A stretch of DNA of 64,000 nt, taken from the NCBI RefSeq assembly GCF_014694455.1, contig NZ_JAAUWT010000010.1, positions 146,134 to 210,133 on the forward strand, in the 5' to 3' direction. Made by a program: the position numbers and the translations under genes. The notes under the pieces were generated by a model, which was given only the letters and a program-made list of their open reading frames with translations, did not search any database and was not told the DNA's origin. Origin of the DNA: Vibrio sp. S9_S30. Its GTDB lineage: Bacteria > Pseudomonadota > Gammaproteobacteria > Enterobacterales > Vibrionaceae. Below, piece after piece: positions 29,788-37,729 of the stretch (within the stretch, counting starts at the first letter, position 1; each line of letters starts with the position of its first letter).

Positions 29788-30285
29788 ATGGCAGCAAAAA
29801 GAGTATCAAAGGTACTGGGTCACATTGAAACCACACTCGCTTTGGTTGCCATGAGCTTAGTGCTAGGTTCGGTCGTATGGGGCGTGGTCACTCGATACAT
29901 TACAGAGCAACCCGCGACATGGACGACCGAACTGTCAGGCATTGCCTTTACTTGGTTAGTTTTTATGGGGGCATCCGTTTGCTACCGAAAAAGTTTGCAC
30001 ATTGGTGTCCCTGTTTTTGTAGACGCGTTACCACAAAATGTTCGAAGAAAATTAGCGTTTGTCACAACCACTTTGATCATGGTTTTTCTTGCGTACAGTT
30101 TTTATCTCGCCTTGCTGCTTGCGGTGCAATCATGGAATCGCCCATCCCCAGTTTTACGGCTCCCGTTTTCGTTTGTTTATCTCGCCACCTGCTTGTCTTT
30201 CCTTTTCATGTTTATCCACGCCATCTGTCATATTCTCATCAAACCCGATGTGACCGATTCTGATCATAAAGTGGAGGCAAAATAA
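29788..30285 (+). CDS. TRAP transporter small permease (DctQ), system 1
   Basis: 165 residues with four predicted membrane helices and the DctQ features WTTELSGIAFTWLVFMGAS and CYRKSLHIGV. It is the small membrane subunit that works with the large permease next to it. An AAGGAG site precedes the ATG. The stop codon overlaps the start of dctM by one base (TAATG), which implies coupled translation. Confidence 0.88.
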   Translation: MAAKRVSKVLGHIETTLALVAMSLVLGSVVWGVVTRYITEQPATWTTELSGIAFTWLVFMGASVCYRKSLHIGVPVFVDALPQNVRRKLAFVTTTLIMVFLAYSFYLALLLAVQSWNRPSPVLRLPFSFVYLATCLSFLFMFIHAICHILIKPDVTDSDHKVEAK

Positions 30286-31562
30286 TGGATTTACTCCCCG
30301 TTTTTATCCTGTTTCTGCTGTTTGCAGTCAATGTGCCTGTTGCCTTCGCTTTGGCCATTGCTGGACTTTCATTTTTCATGATGACCAATGGCATTCAGCA
30401 CCAGATTTTCATTCAACGCTTTGTCGCCGTCACTCACTCTTTTCCTCTTTTGGCTATCCCTTTTTTCATCATGACTGGTGTCATCATGAACCATTCGGGC
30501 ATCACTGATAGGTTGATGAAATTGGCGGATAGCCTCACTGGGCATCGAATTGGAGGCTTAGCTCAGGTCAACATTTTGCTCAGCACACTGATGGGCGGCA
30601 TGTCCGGTAGCGCCAATGCCGATACCGCCATGCAGAGCAAAATTATGGTTCCGCAAATGAATCAGCGGGGTTATCACACCGCATTCTCGGCGGCAGTCAC
30701 GGCTTGTTCTTCCATTATCAGTGTAATTATTCCCCCTGGTATCGGGCTGATTCTTTACGGATACATGGGAGACGTGTCGATTGGCAAGCTGTTTTTGGCC
30801 GGCATTATCCCCGGTATTGTGCTCTGTATTGCTTTAATGATCGTTGCGCATCGTATATCAATCATTCGCCAATACGCCCCTTCTCAGCCCCAAAAATCGT
30901 CGCTGACCGATCGCTTTATCGCCCTTAAAAATGCCTCGTGGTCGCTCATGGTTCCTATCGGTATAATCGGCGGAATTCGGTTTGGCATCTTCACGCCCAC
31001 TGAAGCAGGTGCAATGGCGGTGATCTATGCGATTATCGTCGGCTATATTCACCGTCAGTTTTCAGTGAAAGCATTGCCTGAGATTATGAAAGAAACGGTG
31101 ATTGCAACGTCCACCGTAATGTTCATCATCTGCGCAGCCTCTACCTTTAGTTTTTATCTCTCTTGGGAACGGCTCCCTGTTCAAGTGGCCAATGCCATGC
31201 TGGCCATAACGGATAACCCTTATTTGCTCCTCCTTCTCATCAACCTTTTATTGGTGCTGGTTGGCATGTTCATAGAAGGTGGTGCGGCTCTGATTATTCT
31301 AACGCCTATCTTGGTTCCTATTATCACCAAAGTTGGTATTGACCCCGTTCATTTTGGTATCGTGATGGTCCTTAACCTCACGATAGCTGGTGTCACTCCC
31401 CCTCTAGGCACGTTAATGTTCACCGCTTGCAGCATCAGTAAGGTTTCCGTAAAAGAGTTTGTGAAAGAAGTCTTACCGTTTCTTGCCATGCTGATTACCG
31501 TACTATTGCTCCTGACTTTTGTTCCACAAATTTCATTGTGGCTCCCGAGTACAATGGACTAG
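30285..31562 (+). CDS. TRAP transporter large permease (DctM), system 1
   Basis: 425 residues with about 12 membrane helices and the DctM signatures LLAIPFFIMTGVIMNHSG, MGGMSGSANADTA, GIFTPTEAGAMAVIYA and NLTIAGVTPPLG. It forms the sodium-driven channel for the substrate delivered by the binding protein. The length equals YiaN of E. coli. It converges with the second TRAP system. Confidence 0.92.
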   Translation: MDLLPVFILFLLFAVNVPVAFALAIAGLSFFMMTNGIQHQIFIQRFVAVTHSFPLLAIPFFIMTGVIMNHSGITDRLMKLADSLTGHRIGGLAQVNILLSTLMGGMSGSANADTAMQSKIMVPQMNQRGYHTAFSAAVTACSSIISVIIPPGIGLILYGYMGDVSIGKLFLAGIIPGIVLCIALMIVAHRISIIRQYAPSQPQKSSLTDRFIALKNASWSLMVPIGIIGGIRFGIFTPTEAGAMAVIYAIIVGYIHRQFSVKALPEIMKETVIATSTVMFIICAASTFSFYLSWERLPVQVANAMLAITDNPYLLLLLINLLLVLVGMFIEGGAALIILTPILVPIITKVGIDPVHFGIVMVLNLTIAGVTPPLGTLMFTACSISKVSVKEFVKEVLPFLAMLITVLLLLTFVPQISLWLPSTMD

Positions 31563-31571
31563 AAAAACGCG

Positions 31572-31600
31572 AAAAAAAGCCCTGCTGGGGAAAGCAGGGC
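31572..31600 (-). terminator. Terminator of the dctPQM operon (minus strand)
   Basis: Stem GCCCTGCT / AGCAGGGC (31579-31586 and 31593-31600) with a 6-nt loop is followed on the minus strand by a run of seven T. It lies between the convergent TRAP operons. On the plus strand no T-run follows, so it mainly serves the minus-strand operon. Confidence 0.82.
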
Positions 31601-31682
31601 AAATGGGGTTCGTGTGCTTAGGGTCTGTTGACCTAGCATTGAGCGATAGCGTTTGAGTATTAGGTATCTCAGCGTTTCGCTT

Positions 31683-33044
31683 CTATTTCGTTATTATTTC
31701 GGGTCCCATAAGGGTCGTCGGTAACCAAGTCGATACCCATGGAACATAGGTAACAATAACCAAGAAGAGGAACATCACGCCCACCCATGGTAGAGCCGCT
31801 TTGACCACATTCATCATCGACATTTTCGCCACCCCTGCCGTCACAAACAAATTGAGCCCGACGGGCGGGGTTATCATCCCGATTTCCATGTTCACGACCA
31901 TCATAATCCCAAGGTGAATTGGGTCGATGCCCAACGCGATAGCAATCGGAAAAACCAATGGAGCAACGATGATCAATAAGCCCGATGGTTCCATAAACTG
32001 GCCACCAATAAGCAACAGAACATTCACAACAATCAAGAAAGTGATGGGCCCCAACCCCGCCGACAGCATCGACTCGGTGATCATTTGAGGGATACGCTCC
32101 TCCGTTAGAACATGCTTTAAAATTAATGCATTAGCGATAATAAACAGCAGCATAATGGTTAATTTGCCAGCATCGAATAACGTGTTCTTCGTGTCTTTGT
32201 GAACAAACGTTTGGCACACTTTCACCAGCCATGGTTTGGTGTTTTCTTTATCCGCAAATGGCCCCATATCTTTGTAGATGAAATTTGCGATAAAGAAAGA
32301 ATAGACAGCCGCGACCGCTGCCGCTTCTGTGGGGGTAAATACCCCTCCGTAGATACCACCAAGAATGATGACAATAAGCAACAACCCCCAGCTTGCATCT
32401 TTAGCAGCAGCAAAGGCTTCCCCCCACCCTACAAAAGGCTGCGCAGGAAGGTTTTTTACTCTTGCCGCAATGTAAATCGCAATCATCAACATCACACCAG
32501 CGAGCAAACCAGGAATTACACCACCTAAGAACATGCGGCCAACAGACACATCCGTTGCCGCCGCGTACACCACCATCACGATGGAGGGAGGGATGAGAAT
32601 CCCCAACGTACCTGCATTACAAATCACACCTGCCGCAAACTCTTTGGAATATCCATTCTTCACCATACCGACAATGACAATGCTACCGATCGCCACAACC
32701 GTTGCAGGAGATGAGCCAGATAACGCAGCAAACATCATACATGCCACTACCGACGCCATCGCCAAACCGCCTCGGAACCAGCCCACCATCGCAATCGCGA
32801 AACGAATGATCCTACGGGCCACGCCACCTGTAGACATAAAGCTAGAAGCGAGGATAAAGAATGGTATTGCCAATAGGGTGTAATGACCCGCAAAAGCGTT
32901 GAACAAAGTTTGCGCAACAGACGCCAACGAAGCATCGGAATTCATCAATAAAAATAGAATACTGGCAAGGCCAAGGGATACGGCAATCGGCACACCAATC
33001 AACATAAAGCCGATGACCATCATAAACAGCAATAAAATGTCCAT
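31683..33044 (-). CDS. dctM: C4-dicarboxylate TRAP transporter large permease
   Basis: 453 residues with DctM features: LLAIPFFILASSFMSTGGVA, FAALSGSSPATVVAIGS, GVFTPTEAAAVAAVYSFF, NMEIGMITPPVGLNLFV. It has an extra cytoplasmic loop (DMGPFADKENTKPWL) of the type seen in true C4-dicarboxylate DctM proteins. It is the last gene of the operon, 3 bp after dctQ. In V. cholerae I recall this operon lying directly beyond dctBD. Confidence 0.94.
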   Translation of the reverse strand: MDILLLFMMVIGFMLIGVPIAVSLGLASILFLLMNSDASLASVAQTLFNAFAGHYTLLAIPFFILASSFMSTGGVARRIIRFAIAMVGWFRGGLAMASVVACMMFAALSGSSPATVVAIGSIVIVGMVKNGYSKEFAAGVICNAGTLGILIPPSIVMVVYAAATDVSVGRMFLGGVIPGLLAGVMLMIAIYIAARVKNLPAQPFVGWGEAFAAAKDASWGLLLIVIILGGIYGGVFTPTEAAAVAAVYSFFIANFIYKDMGPFADKENTKPWLVKVCQTFVHKDTKNTLFDAGKLTIMLLFIIANALILKHVLTEERIPQMITESMLSAGLGPITFLIVVNVLLLIGGQFMEPSGLLIIVAPLVFPIAIALGIDPIHLGIMMVVNMEIGMITPPVGLNLFVTAGVAKMSMMNVVKAALPWVGVMFLFLVIVTYVPWVSTWLPTTLMGPEIITK

Positions 33045-33047
33045 GGC

Positions 33048-33671
33048 TTAGCTCTCCTTACTTTCCGATTTCAGTGCTTCAAGATCTTCTTCCGCTTCGT
33101 GGCTGGAAATCAGGCGATCGATTTTTCCTGTTGCGATTTGCCATGCACATTGAGCAAAACGAAAGGTCAGTAACGCCATACCAATGGGAAGCGCTGCATA
33201 AGGAATAAAGCGAGGCATTTTCTCGTAACGCTCACCTTCATTCATCCAATCGGATAAGAATTGCAGTATTTCTGGCATCGGAATATCGTCGGTTTCGTAC
33301 CACGCACGCTCCGTCGCAAATGGATACCAATAGTTCCAAGAGCCGATAAACAACAAAATAGAAAAAAGTAAGCACAGCGCAACGGCGACGAATGCGTACC
33401 CCTTTCGGCCGCTCTCAGGAGCGAGGTTAATGATGACATCCACACCAATGTGAAAATGTTTTTTCACGCCATAAGAAGCACCGACAAGTACCATCCAAGC
33501 AAAGAGAAAAACGGTCAGTTCCAGTGCCCACAGGATGTTGTCGTTAAACACATAGCGAAACACCACATTGGCAAACGTAAGTAGGGTCATACCGCCAAGA
33601 AACAAGGCAATCAGTGTTTCCTCAATTTGATCCGTTACCTTACCGACTCGAGAAAATAAGGGCTGTACCAT
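33048..33671 (-). CDS. dctQ: C4-dicarboxylate TRAP transporter small permease
   Basis: 207 residues with four predicted helices and the DctQ motifs ILWALELTVFLFAWMVLVGAS and YGVKKHFHIGVD. It is longer than the system 1 DctQ because of a central insert (WYPFATERAWYETDDIPMPE) and a charged tail, which fits C4-dicarboxylate DctQ proteins. It lies 70 bp downstream of dctP. Confidence 0.92.
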   Translation of the reverse strand: MVQPLFSRVGKVTDQIEETLIALFLGGMTLLTFANVVFRYVFNDNILWALELTVFLFAWMVLVGASYGVKKHFHIGVDVIINLAPESGRKGYAFVAVALCLLFSILLFIGSWNYWYPFATERAWYETDDIPMPEILQFLSDWMNEGERYEKMPRFIPYAALPIGMALLTFRFAQCAWQIATGKIDRLISSHEAEEDLEALKSESKES

Positions 33672-33741
33672 ACAGATACTCCACTGTATTGGGAATAATT
33701 GAAAAGGAAAGGCGCAGCGTCACCCTGCGCCATTATTTTTA

Positions 33742-34737
33742 TTATTGATTGGAAGCTAAGGCCGCTTCGATCAGATCGGCACCGATGTCTTTTTCGAATT
33801 TCTTCCAAACGGGTTGAAGTGCGGTCACCCATTCTTGGCGTTGATCGGGTGTGAGCGTTCTCACTACGCCACCTGCTGCAATAATGTTTTGCTTGTTGAT
33901 TTCGTTTACTTCACTGGACGCAGCATTACGTGCAGTGGTGACGTCAACAAGAATGGCATTAAACTGTTCACGCACATCCTGAGGCAGTTCCTTCCACCAA
34001 GTATTCGACGTCACCACTAGGTAGTCCAAAATGCCATGATTGGTTTCTGTGATGCCATCTTGCACCTCAAAAAACTTCTTGCCATAAATGTTCGACCACG
34101 TGTTTTCCTGACCATCGATCACTTTCGTTTGAAGACCTCCATAGACTTCTTTGAACGACATCTTTTGTGGGTTAGCACCCAACTGCTCAAACTGCGCAAC
34201 CAATACGTCTGAAGCTTGCACACGGAACTTTAACCCTTTTGCATCACTAGGTGACATCAGCGGTTTGTTCGCAGACATTTGCTTCATGCCGTTGTGCCAA
34301 AATGCCAACCCTTTCACCCCACGACGTTTCATTGCGTTTTTCAGCTTGTCACCCGCCTCGGAGTTTTGGAAGCGATCGACGGCATCCACATCTTCAAACA
34401 GAAATGGCAAATCGAAAATGCGGAATTTTTTCGTGAACTTTTCAAACTTAGACAGCGAGGGCGCGGCTAATTGCACGTCACCATTGAGCAGTGCTTCCAA
34501 TACTTTGTCATCATCGTACAGTGTTGAATTGGGGAACACCTGCATACAGGCTTTACCGTTCATCTCTTCGTTCACACGCTTCTCCAGCAACGTTGCAGCG
34601 ATGCCTTTAGGGTGTTTGTCTGTATTGGTTACGTGGCTAAATTTAATCACAATCTCGCCAGGGTCACAGTTAGCAGCCGCTTGGAAACTGGTCAGCGCCA
34701 AGATAGAGGCAGAAAGTAGGGTAAGTGGCTTTAACAT
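33742..34737 (-). CDS. dctP: C4-dicarboxylate-binding periplasmic protein
   Basis: 331 residues with a signal peptide (cleavage after QAAA). DctP signatures are IVIKFSHVTNTDKHPKG, LKFRVQASDVLVAQFEQLGA with the carboxylate-binding Arg, and EVYGGLQTKVIDGQENTWSN. It delivers succinate, fumarate or malate to DctQM. It is the first gene of the operon and lies about 60 nt downstream of a sigma-54 promoter, so expression should depend on DctB/DctD. Confidence 0.94.
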   Translation of the reverse strand: MLKPLTLLSASILALTSFQAAANCDPGEIVIKFSHVTNTDKHPKGIAATLLEKRVNEEMNGKACMQVFPNSTLYDDDKVLEALLNGDVQLAAPSLSKFEKFTKKFRIFDLPFLFEDVDAVDRFQNSEAGDKLKNAMKRRGVKGLAFWHNGMKQMSANKPLMSPSDAKGLKFRVQASDVLVAQFEQLGANPQKMSFKEVYGGLQTKVIDGQENTWSNIYGKKFFEVQDGITETNHGILDYLVVTSNTWWKELPQDVREQFNAILVDVTTARNAASSEVNEINKQNIIAAGGVVRTLTPDQRQEWVTALQPVWKKFEKDIGADLIEAALASNQ

Positions 34738-34798
34738 TTTTTATTCTCCTTGTTTAACACTTGGTCGTCATCACTGATGACCATGTGCCCGACTTAAA

Positions 34799-34813
34799 GC
34801 AAAACCCAGACCA
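34799..34813 (-). promoter_or_regulatory. Sigma-54 (-24/-12) promoter of dctPQM
   Basis: The minus strand reads TGGTCTGGGTTTTGC. It has the invariant GG and GC dinucleotides with 10 bp between them and the full TTGC -12 element. It lies 62 nt upstream of the dctP ATG. A sigma-54 activator gene (dctD) is nearby, which makes the match more credible. Confidence 0.75.
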
Positions 34814-34907
34814 ATTTAATACATTTCATTAACAACCCTTTAACCACAAAGGTTGGAGAAAGTCGCCTCGATAAGCATCAGAAAAATTGGAATGTATTTA
34901 GGCGGAA

Positions 34908-34940
34908 TTCCACCCATTGAAAACCCTTAGATGGGTGGAA
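34908..34940. promoter_or_regulatory. 10-bp dyad, likely DctD upstream activator site
   Basis: TTCCACCCAT (34908-34917) and ATGGGTGGAA (34931-34940) are perfect inverted repeats separated by 13 bp. They centre about 110 bp upstream of the sigma-54 promoter, the usual distance for an enhancer-binding protein site. The 352-bp gap also has to hold the promoter of the divergent polyketide synthase gene. Confidence 0.6.
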
Positions 34941-35089
34941 AATGAAACATGGATTAACGAGTAGGAGATTTATTCCACACCTCTCATTTTGATACGGAAC
35001 CGGATTCATGTATCGATATCACTGTCGTTGTTTTTACGAGCCACTGATATCTAAATGATCATTCAGAAAACAATAACAGGAAAAACATC

Positions 35090-36133
35090 ATGAGTGTTCT
35101 ATGTAAGCCCTCCGTCTATTTTCCCGAGTATGTGGTGACTCAAAACGACATTATTGAATGCCTACGCTCGCTGCATAGCGATCAACCTCACGCCGAAAAC
35201 GCGTTTGATATGATCCGAAACTCTAACATTGATAAACGTCACCTCATTACCCCATTAGACAACGTTGTTTCACTGGAGAATTTTGATGAACGAAGCGCCA
35301 TTTACGATAAGCAGGCTCGGTTTATGTCAGAGATCACCGCTCTTCAAGCCATCAAGAATGCAGACCTACACATTCAAGACATCACAATGGTCATCGTAAC
35401 CTCGTGCACAGGTTTTATGATGCCGTCACTTACCGCTCATTTGATCAATGTACTCAAGCTCAATAATTCAACCATTCAGCTCCCCATAGCCCAAATGGGT
35501 TGCGTAGCAGGAGCAAGCGCCGTGAATCGAGCCTTCGATCACTGCCAACTGTCGCCAAACAATAACGTCCTCATTGTGAGCTTGGAAACCTCATCCTTAT
35601 GTTTTGATAAATACGCAAATCGTATTCAAGACTTTGTAACGAATTCATTGTTTGGTGATGCGTGTGCAGCGGTCGTCCTGCGGGGTGACGATCAAACCAA
35701 CGGAATGAAACTCACGCACTCTGCCAGTCACTTTTTGCAAGACAGCGAAGCGTTTATTCGCTACGACATGACTCCAAGAGGCTTCAAATTCTCATTAGAC
35801 AAAGAGGTGATGTACTCCATTGAACGCGTCGCTCCGGTTATTGAGCTGTTTGTTCAGTCACGACAGGATAAACGCCCCAAAGATCTGGATTTCTATTTAT
35901 TCCATACAGGGGGTCGACGCATTCAGGATGAAGTCGAACGCACGTTGGAGTTAACATCGGATGCACTAGACCATTCCCGAGCGTGCTTGCGTGAAACAGG
36001 CAATACCTCAAGCGTGGCGGTTATTGATGTACTCAGAAGAAGTTTTGAGCATCGAAAAGCTGGAGAGCAAGGCGTTTTGGCGGCTTTCGGCCCCGGCTTT
36101 ACCACTGAGATGGCTTTGGGGACTTGGCAGTAA
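35090..36133 (+). CDS. Type III polyketide synthase, PhlD-like (phloroglucinol synthase type)
   Basis: 347-residue chalcone-synthase-fold enzyme with the complete catalytic triad: Cys138 in PIAQMGCVAGASAVNRA, His272 in LFHTGGRR and Asn305 in RETGNTSSVAV. AAFGPGF is also present. From memory the sequence runs unusually close to Pseudomonas PhlD (TSCTGFMMPSLTAHLIN; the nucleophile is Cys138 there too). PhlD condenses three malonyl-CoA to phloroglucinol. None of the DAPG partner genes (phlA, phlC, phlB, phlE, phlF) are nearby, so the gene stands alone. An AGGA site precedes the ATG. The exact product cannot be read from sequence. Confidence 0.85.
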   Translation: MSVLCKPSVYFPEYVVTQNDIIECLRSLHSDQPHAENAFDMIRNSNIDKRHLITPLDNVVSLENFDERSAIYDKQARFMSEITALQAIKNADLHIQDITMVIVTSCTGFMMPSLTAHLINVLKLNNSTIQLPIAQMGCVAGASAVNRAFDHCQLSPNNNVLIVSLETSSLCFDKYANRIQDFVTNSLFGDACAAVVLRGDDQTNGMKLTHSASHFLQDSEAFIRYDMTPRGFKFSLDKEVMYSIERVAPVIELFVQSRQDKRPKDLDFYLFHTGGRRIQDEVERTLELTSDALDHSRACLRETGNTSSVAVIDVLRRSFEHRKAGEQGVLAAFGPGFTTEMALGTWQ

Positions 36134-36141
36134 AAATAAAG

Positions 36142-36171
36142 CGGGCGTCTGAATTCAAGTTCAGACGCCCG
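36142..36171. terminator. Strong hairpin, terminator between convergent genes
   Basis: A 12-bp perfect stem CGGGCGTCTGAA / TTCAGACGCCCG with a 6-nt loop follows the polyketide synthase stop. On the minus strand it is followed by CTTTATTTTTA, so it can also end the convergent toxin-partner transcript. Confidence 0.8.
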
Positions 36172-36204
36172 TAGTTAGTCTTTATATGTAGTTAGTCTTT
36201 ATAT
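36171..36204. repeat. Two tandem copies of a 17-bp unit
   Basis: GTAGTTAGTCTTTATAT occurs at 36171-36187 and again, identically, at 36188-36204, right after the hairpin. Confidence 0.95.
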
Positions 36205-36257
36205 AATGAACACATGTGTTCAGTTCTAGTCCAACGCGAGCTTGGTCACTTTAAAAT

Positions 36258-36671
36258 CTAGGGTTTGTCCCAGAAGAATTCTCTAATCTTTCCATCAGAA
36301 TCCGTCAAGATGTAAAAATAGTTACCCAGCACTAAATCGGAAAAGTACTGCCTAAAATCCTGTTCCTTTGCTGTCTCGGAATAGTACATGACATAAAATC
36401 TCTGCCCGTCTTCTATATCCGTATCCTCAACTGGCGTGATTTGTATATCTTGGTTCTCTTTTAAGAGCACACTCTGGTTAAGGTAACCATCACTACTAAT
36501 CGTAATCTGTTTCCACAGCTCCAGACTTCTAGCTACATTCGCAACTCTGGCTTTTTCAGTTGTCACTTGTTTAGTAAGCTGATTGATCGTTAAGAGAGAC
36601 CAGAAAAAGTATGCAAGAATAATGATGCCAGATAGATATAATAGTCCGTGCTTTCTATTTGCGATCATCAT
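36258..36671 (-). CDS. Single-pass membrane protein, putative immunity partner of the adjacent LysM toxin
   Basis: 137 residues. One N-terminal membrane helix (LLYLSGIIILAYFFWSLL, about 10-28) is followed by a soluble domain that should face the periplasm. I recognise no family. Its start overlaps the stop of the upstream LysM/L,D-transpeptidase-fold gene by 4 bp (ATGA). A membrane-tethered periplasmic domain is what an immunity protein against a periplasmic peptidoglycan-acting toxin would look like, so I infer that role. Confidence 0.65.
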   Translation of the reverse strand: MMIANRKHGLLYLSGIIILAYFFWSLLTINQLTKQVTTEKARVANVARSLELWKQITISSDGYLNQSVLLKENQDIQITPVEDTDIEDGQRFYVMYYSETAKEQDFRQYFSDLVLGNYFYILTDSDGKIREFFWDKP

Positions 36672-37354
36672 TTATAATCAACCTCTATCGGAACACTTTT
36701 CTGTCCCTTCTTCTGTGCCTTCTGGAGAAGACCTTTTAACTGTCTAATATCTTTGGCATTTTTCAGGCCAATGCAACCCGCAGTACCTCTCGAACCGCCG
36801 TCATGATGTAAAAAGAACCCAAACCTTCCTCCAAAAAAATTACCCAGTTTACCAATGAAACTTTCTGTCAATATCCAGCCACCTTCTCCCCAGCCAGCCC
36901 CATCACCAGCAGAGTTAGACTTGTCATATGGCATATTAGAACGTAGAGGAAGCAAATAGGTATCCTCTTGAATAGGACCAGCATCTTTGATGTTTTGATA
37001 TTTTGACTGAGTGTAGTCTGTATCTAAATTAAGCTCTTCACGCCCCTGTTTGATTAGTTGGGCTAAATAGGGAGCATTTGGTGGCAGTCCAGATATTGCG
37101 GGGTAAGAAGCCACAAGTCTATTTTTTTCTATTGAATACACATTGAACTTTTTCCCGTTAAATGTCATTTTTGAAATCCGAGGATCTTGAGTTTTTAGAC
37201 CTTTTACAACTATGGCCATTCCTGGGTAAATTTTATTGGGGTGCCCCCTGAGAGATGGGTTTAACTCAATTATTTTGCTTATATCCACTCCATGCTTTTT
37301 TGCTATAGAGGTTAAGGTATCCCCTTTTGCTACAATATAAACACCATCCGTCAT
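36668..37354 (-). CDS. LysM plus L,D-transpeptidase-fold (Tlde1/DUF2778-like) protein, putative secreted cell-wall toxin
   Basis: 228 residues. Residues about 4-50 form a LysM peptidoglycan-binding domain (YIVAKGDTLTSIAKKHGVD). The C-terminal half has a YkuD-like catalytic signature, FFLHHDGGSRGTAGCIGL, with His183/His184 and Cys194. There is no signal peptide, although the predicted target is peptidoglycan; this fits export by a type VI secretion system or similar machine rather than Sec. Tlde1-type effectors attack or edit the stem peptides of rival cells. The coupled downstream gene is the likely immunity protein. No T6SS structural gene is in the window. Confidence 0.72.
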   Translation of the reverse strand: MTDGVYIVAKGDTLTSIAKKHGVDISKIIELNPSLRGHPNKIYPGMAIVVKGLKTQDPRISKMTFNGKKFNVYSIEKNRLVASYPAISGLPPNAPYLAQLIKQGREELNLDTDYTQSKYQNIKDAGPIQEDTYLLPLRSNMPYDKSNSAGDGAGWGEGGWILTESFIGKLGNFFGGRFGFFLHHDGGSRGTAGCIGLKNAKDIRQLKGLLQKAQKKGQKSVPIEVDYK

Positions 37355-37600
37355 TGATTATTCCTTTACTTTAATTACTAGATTCACATTGTGTAAATAG
37401 GCAGAATTGCGAAGGAAAGTTCAAGAGTCGGAAAAGCATCTATCTATATGTTCAAACTCTTTTGAAATTTGAAAATCAGAAGAACTATTTTACGGAATTA
37501 ATTCCTCCCCTTCGTAAGCACATATATTCATTCATATGAAAATGATTGCAACCACCCGATACGTGATTTCCATCGAGAAACAAAAAAAGCGCCCTCTATG

Positions 37601-37660
37601 GAGCGCAAAGATAACAAAGGGAGCGCAAAGACAACAAAGGGGGCACAAAAACAACAAAAG
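37601..37660. repeat. Three tandem 20-bp units
   Basis: GAGCGCAAAGATAACAAAGG (37601-37620), GAGCGCAAAGACAACAAAGG (37621-37640) and a more diverged third copy (37641-37660). They lie in the 375-bp gap between gtsD and the LysM gene. The third copy runs into the gtsD terminator stem. The rest of the gap (37355-37600) must hold the promoter of the LysM gene; I see no other feature there. Confidence 0.9.
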
Positions 37661-37677
37661 GTCCCTTGACCTTTTGT
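37654..37677 (-). terminator. Terminator of the gts operon
   Basis: A 10-bp perfect stem ACAAAAGGTC / GACCTTTTGT with a 4-nt loop is followed on the minus strand by TGTTTTTGT. A second hairpin (AAGCCTA / TAGGCTT, 37695-37713), also with a T-rich minus-strand tail, lies between it and the gtsD stop. Confidence 0.82.
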
Positions 37678-37729
37678 ATGTCACCAATGAAACAAAGCCT
37701 AAAGGCTAGGCTTCAAACCCTTGTAGAGT

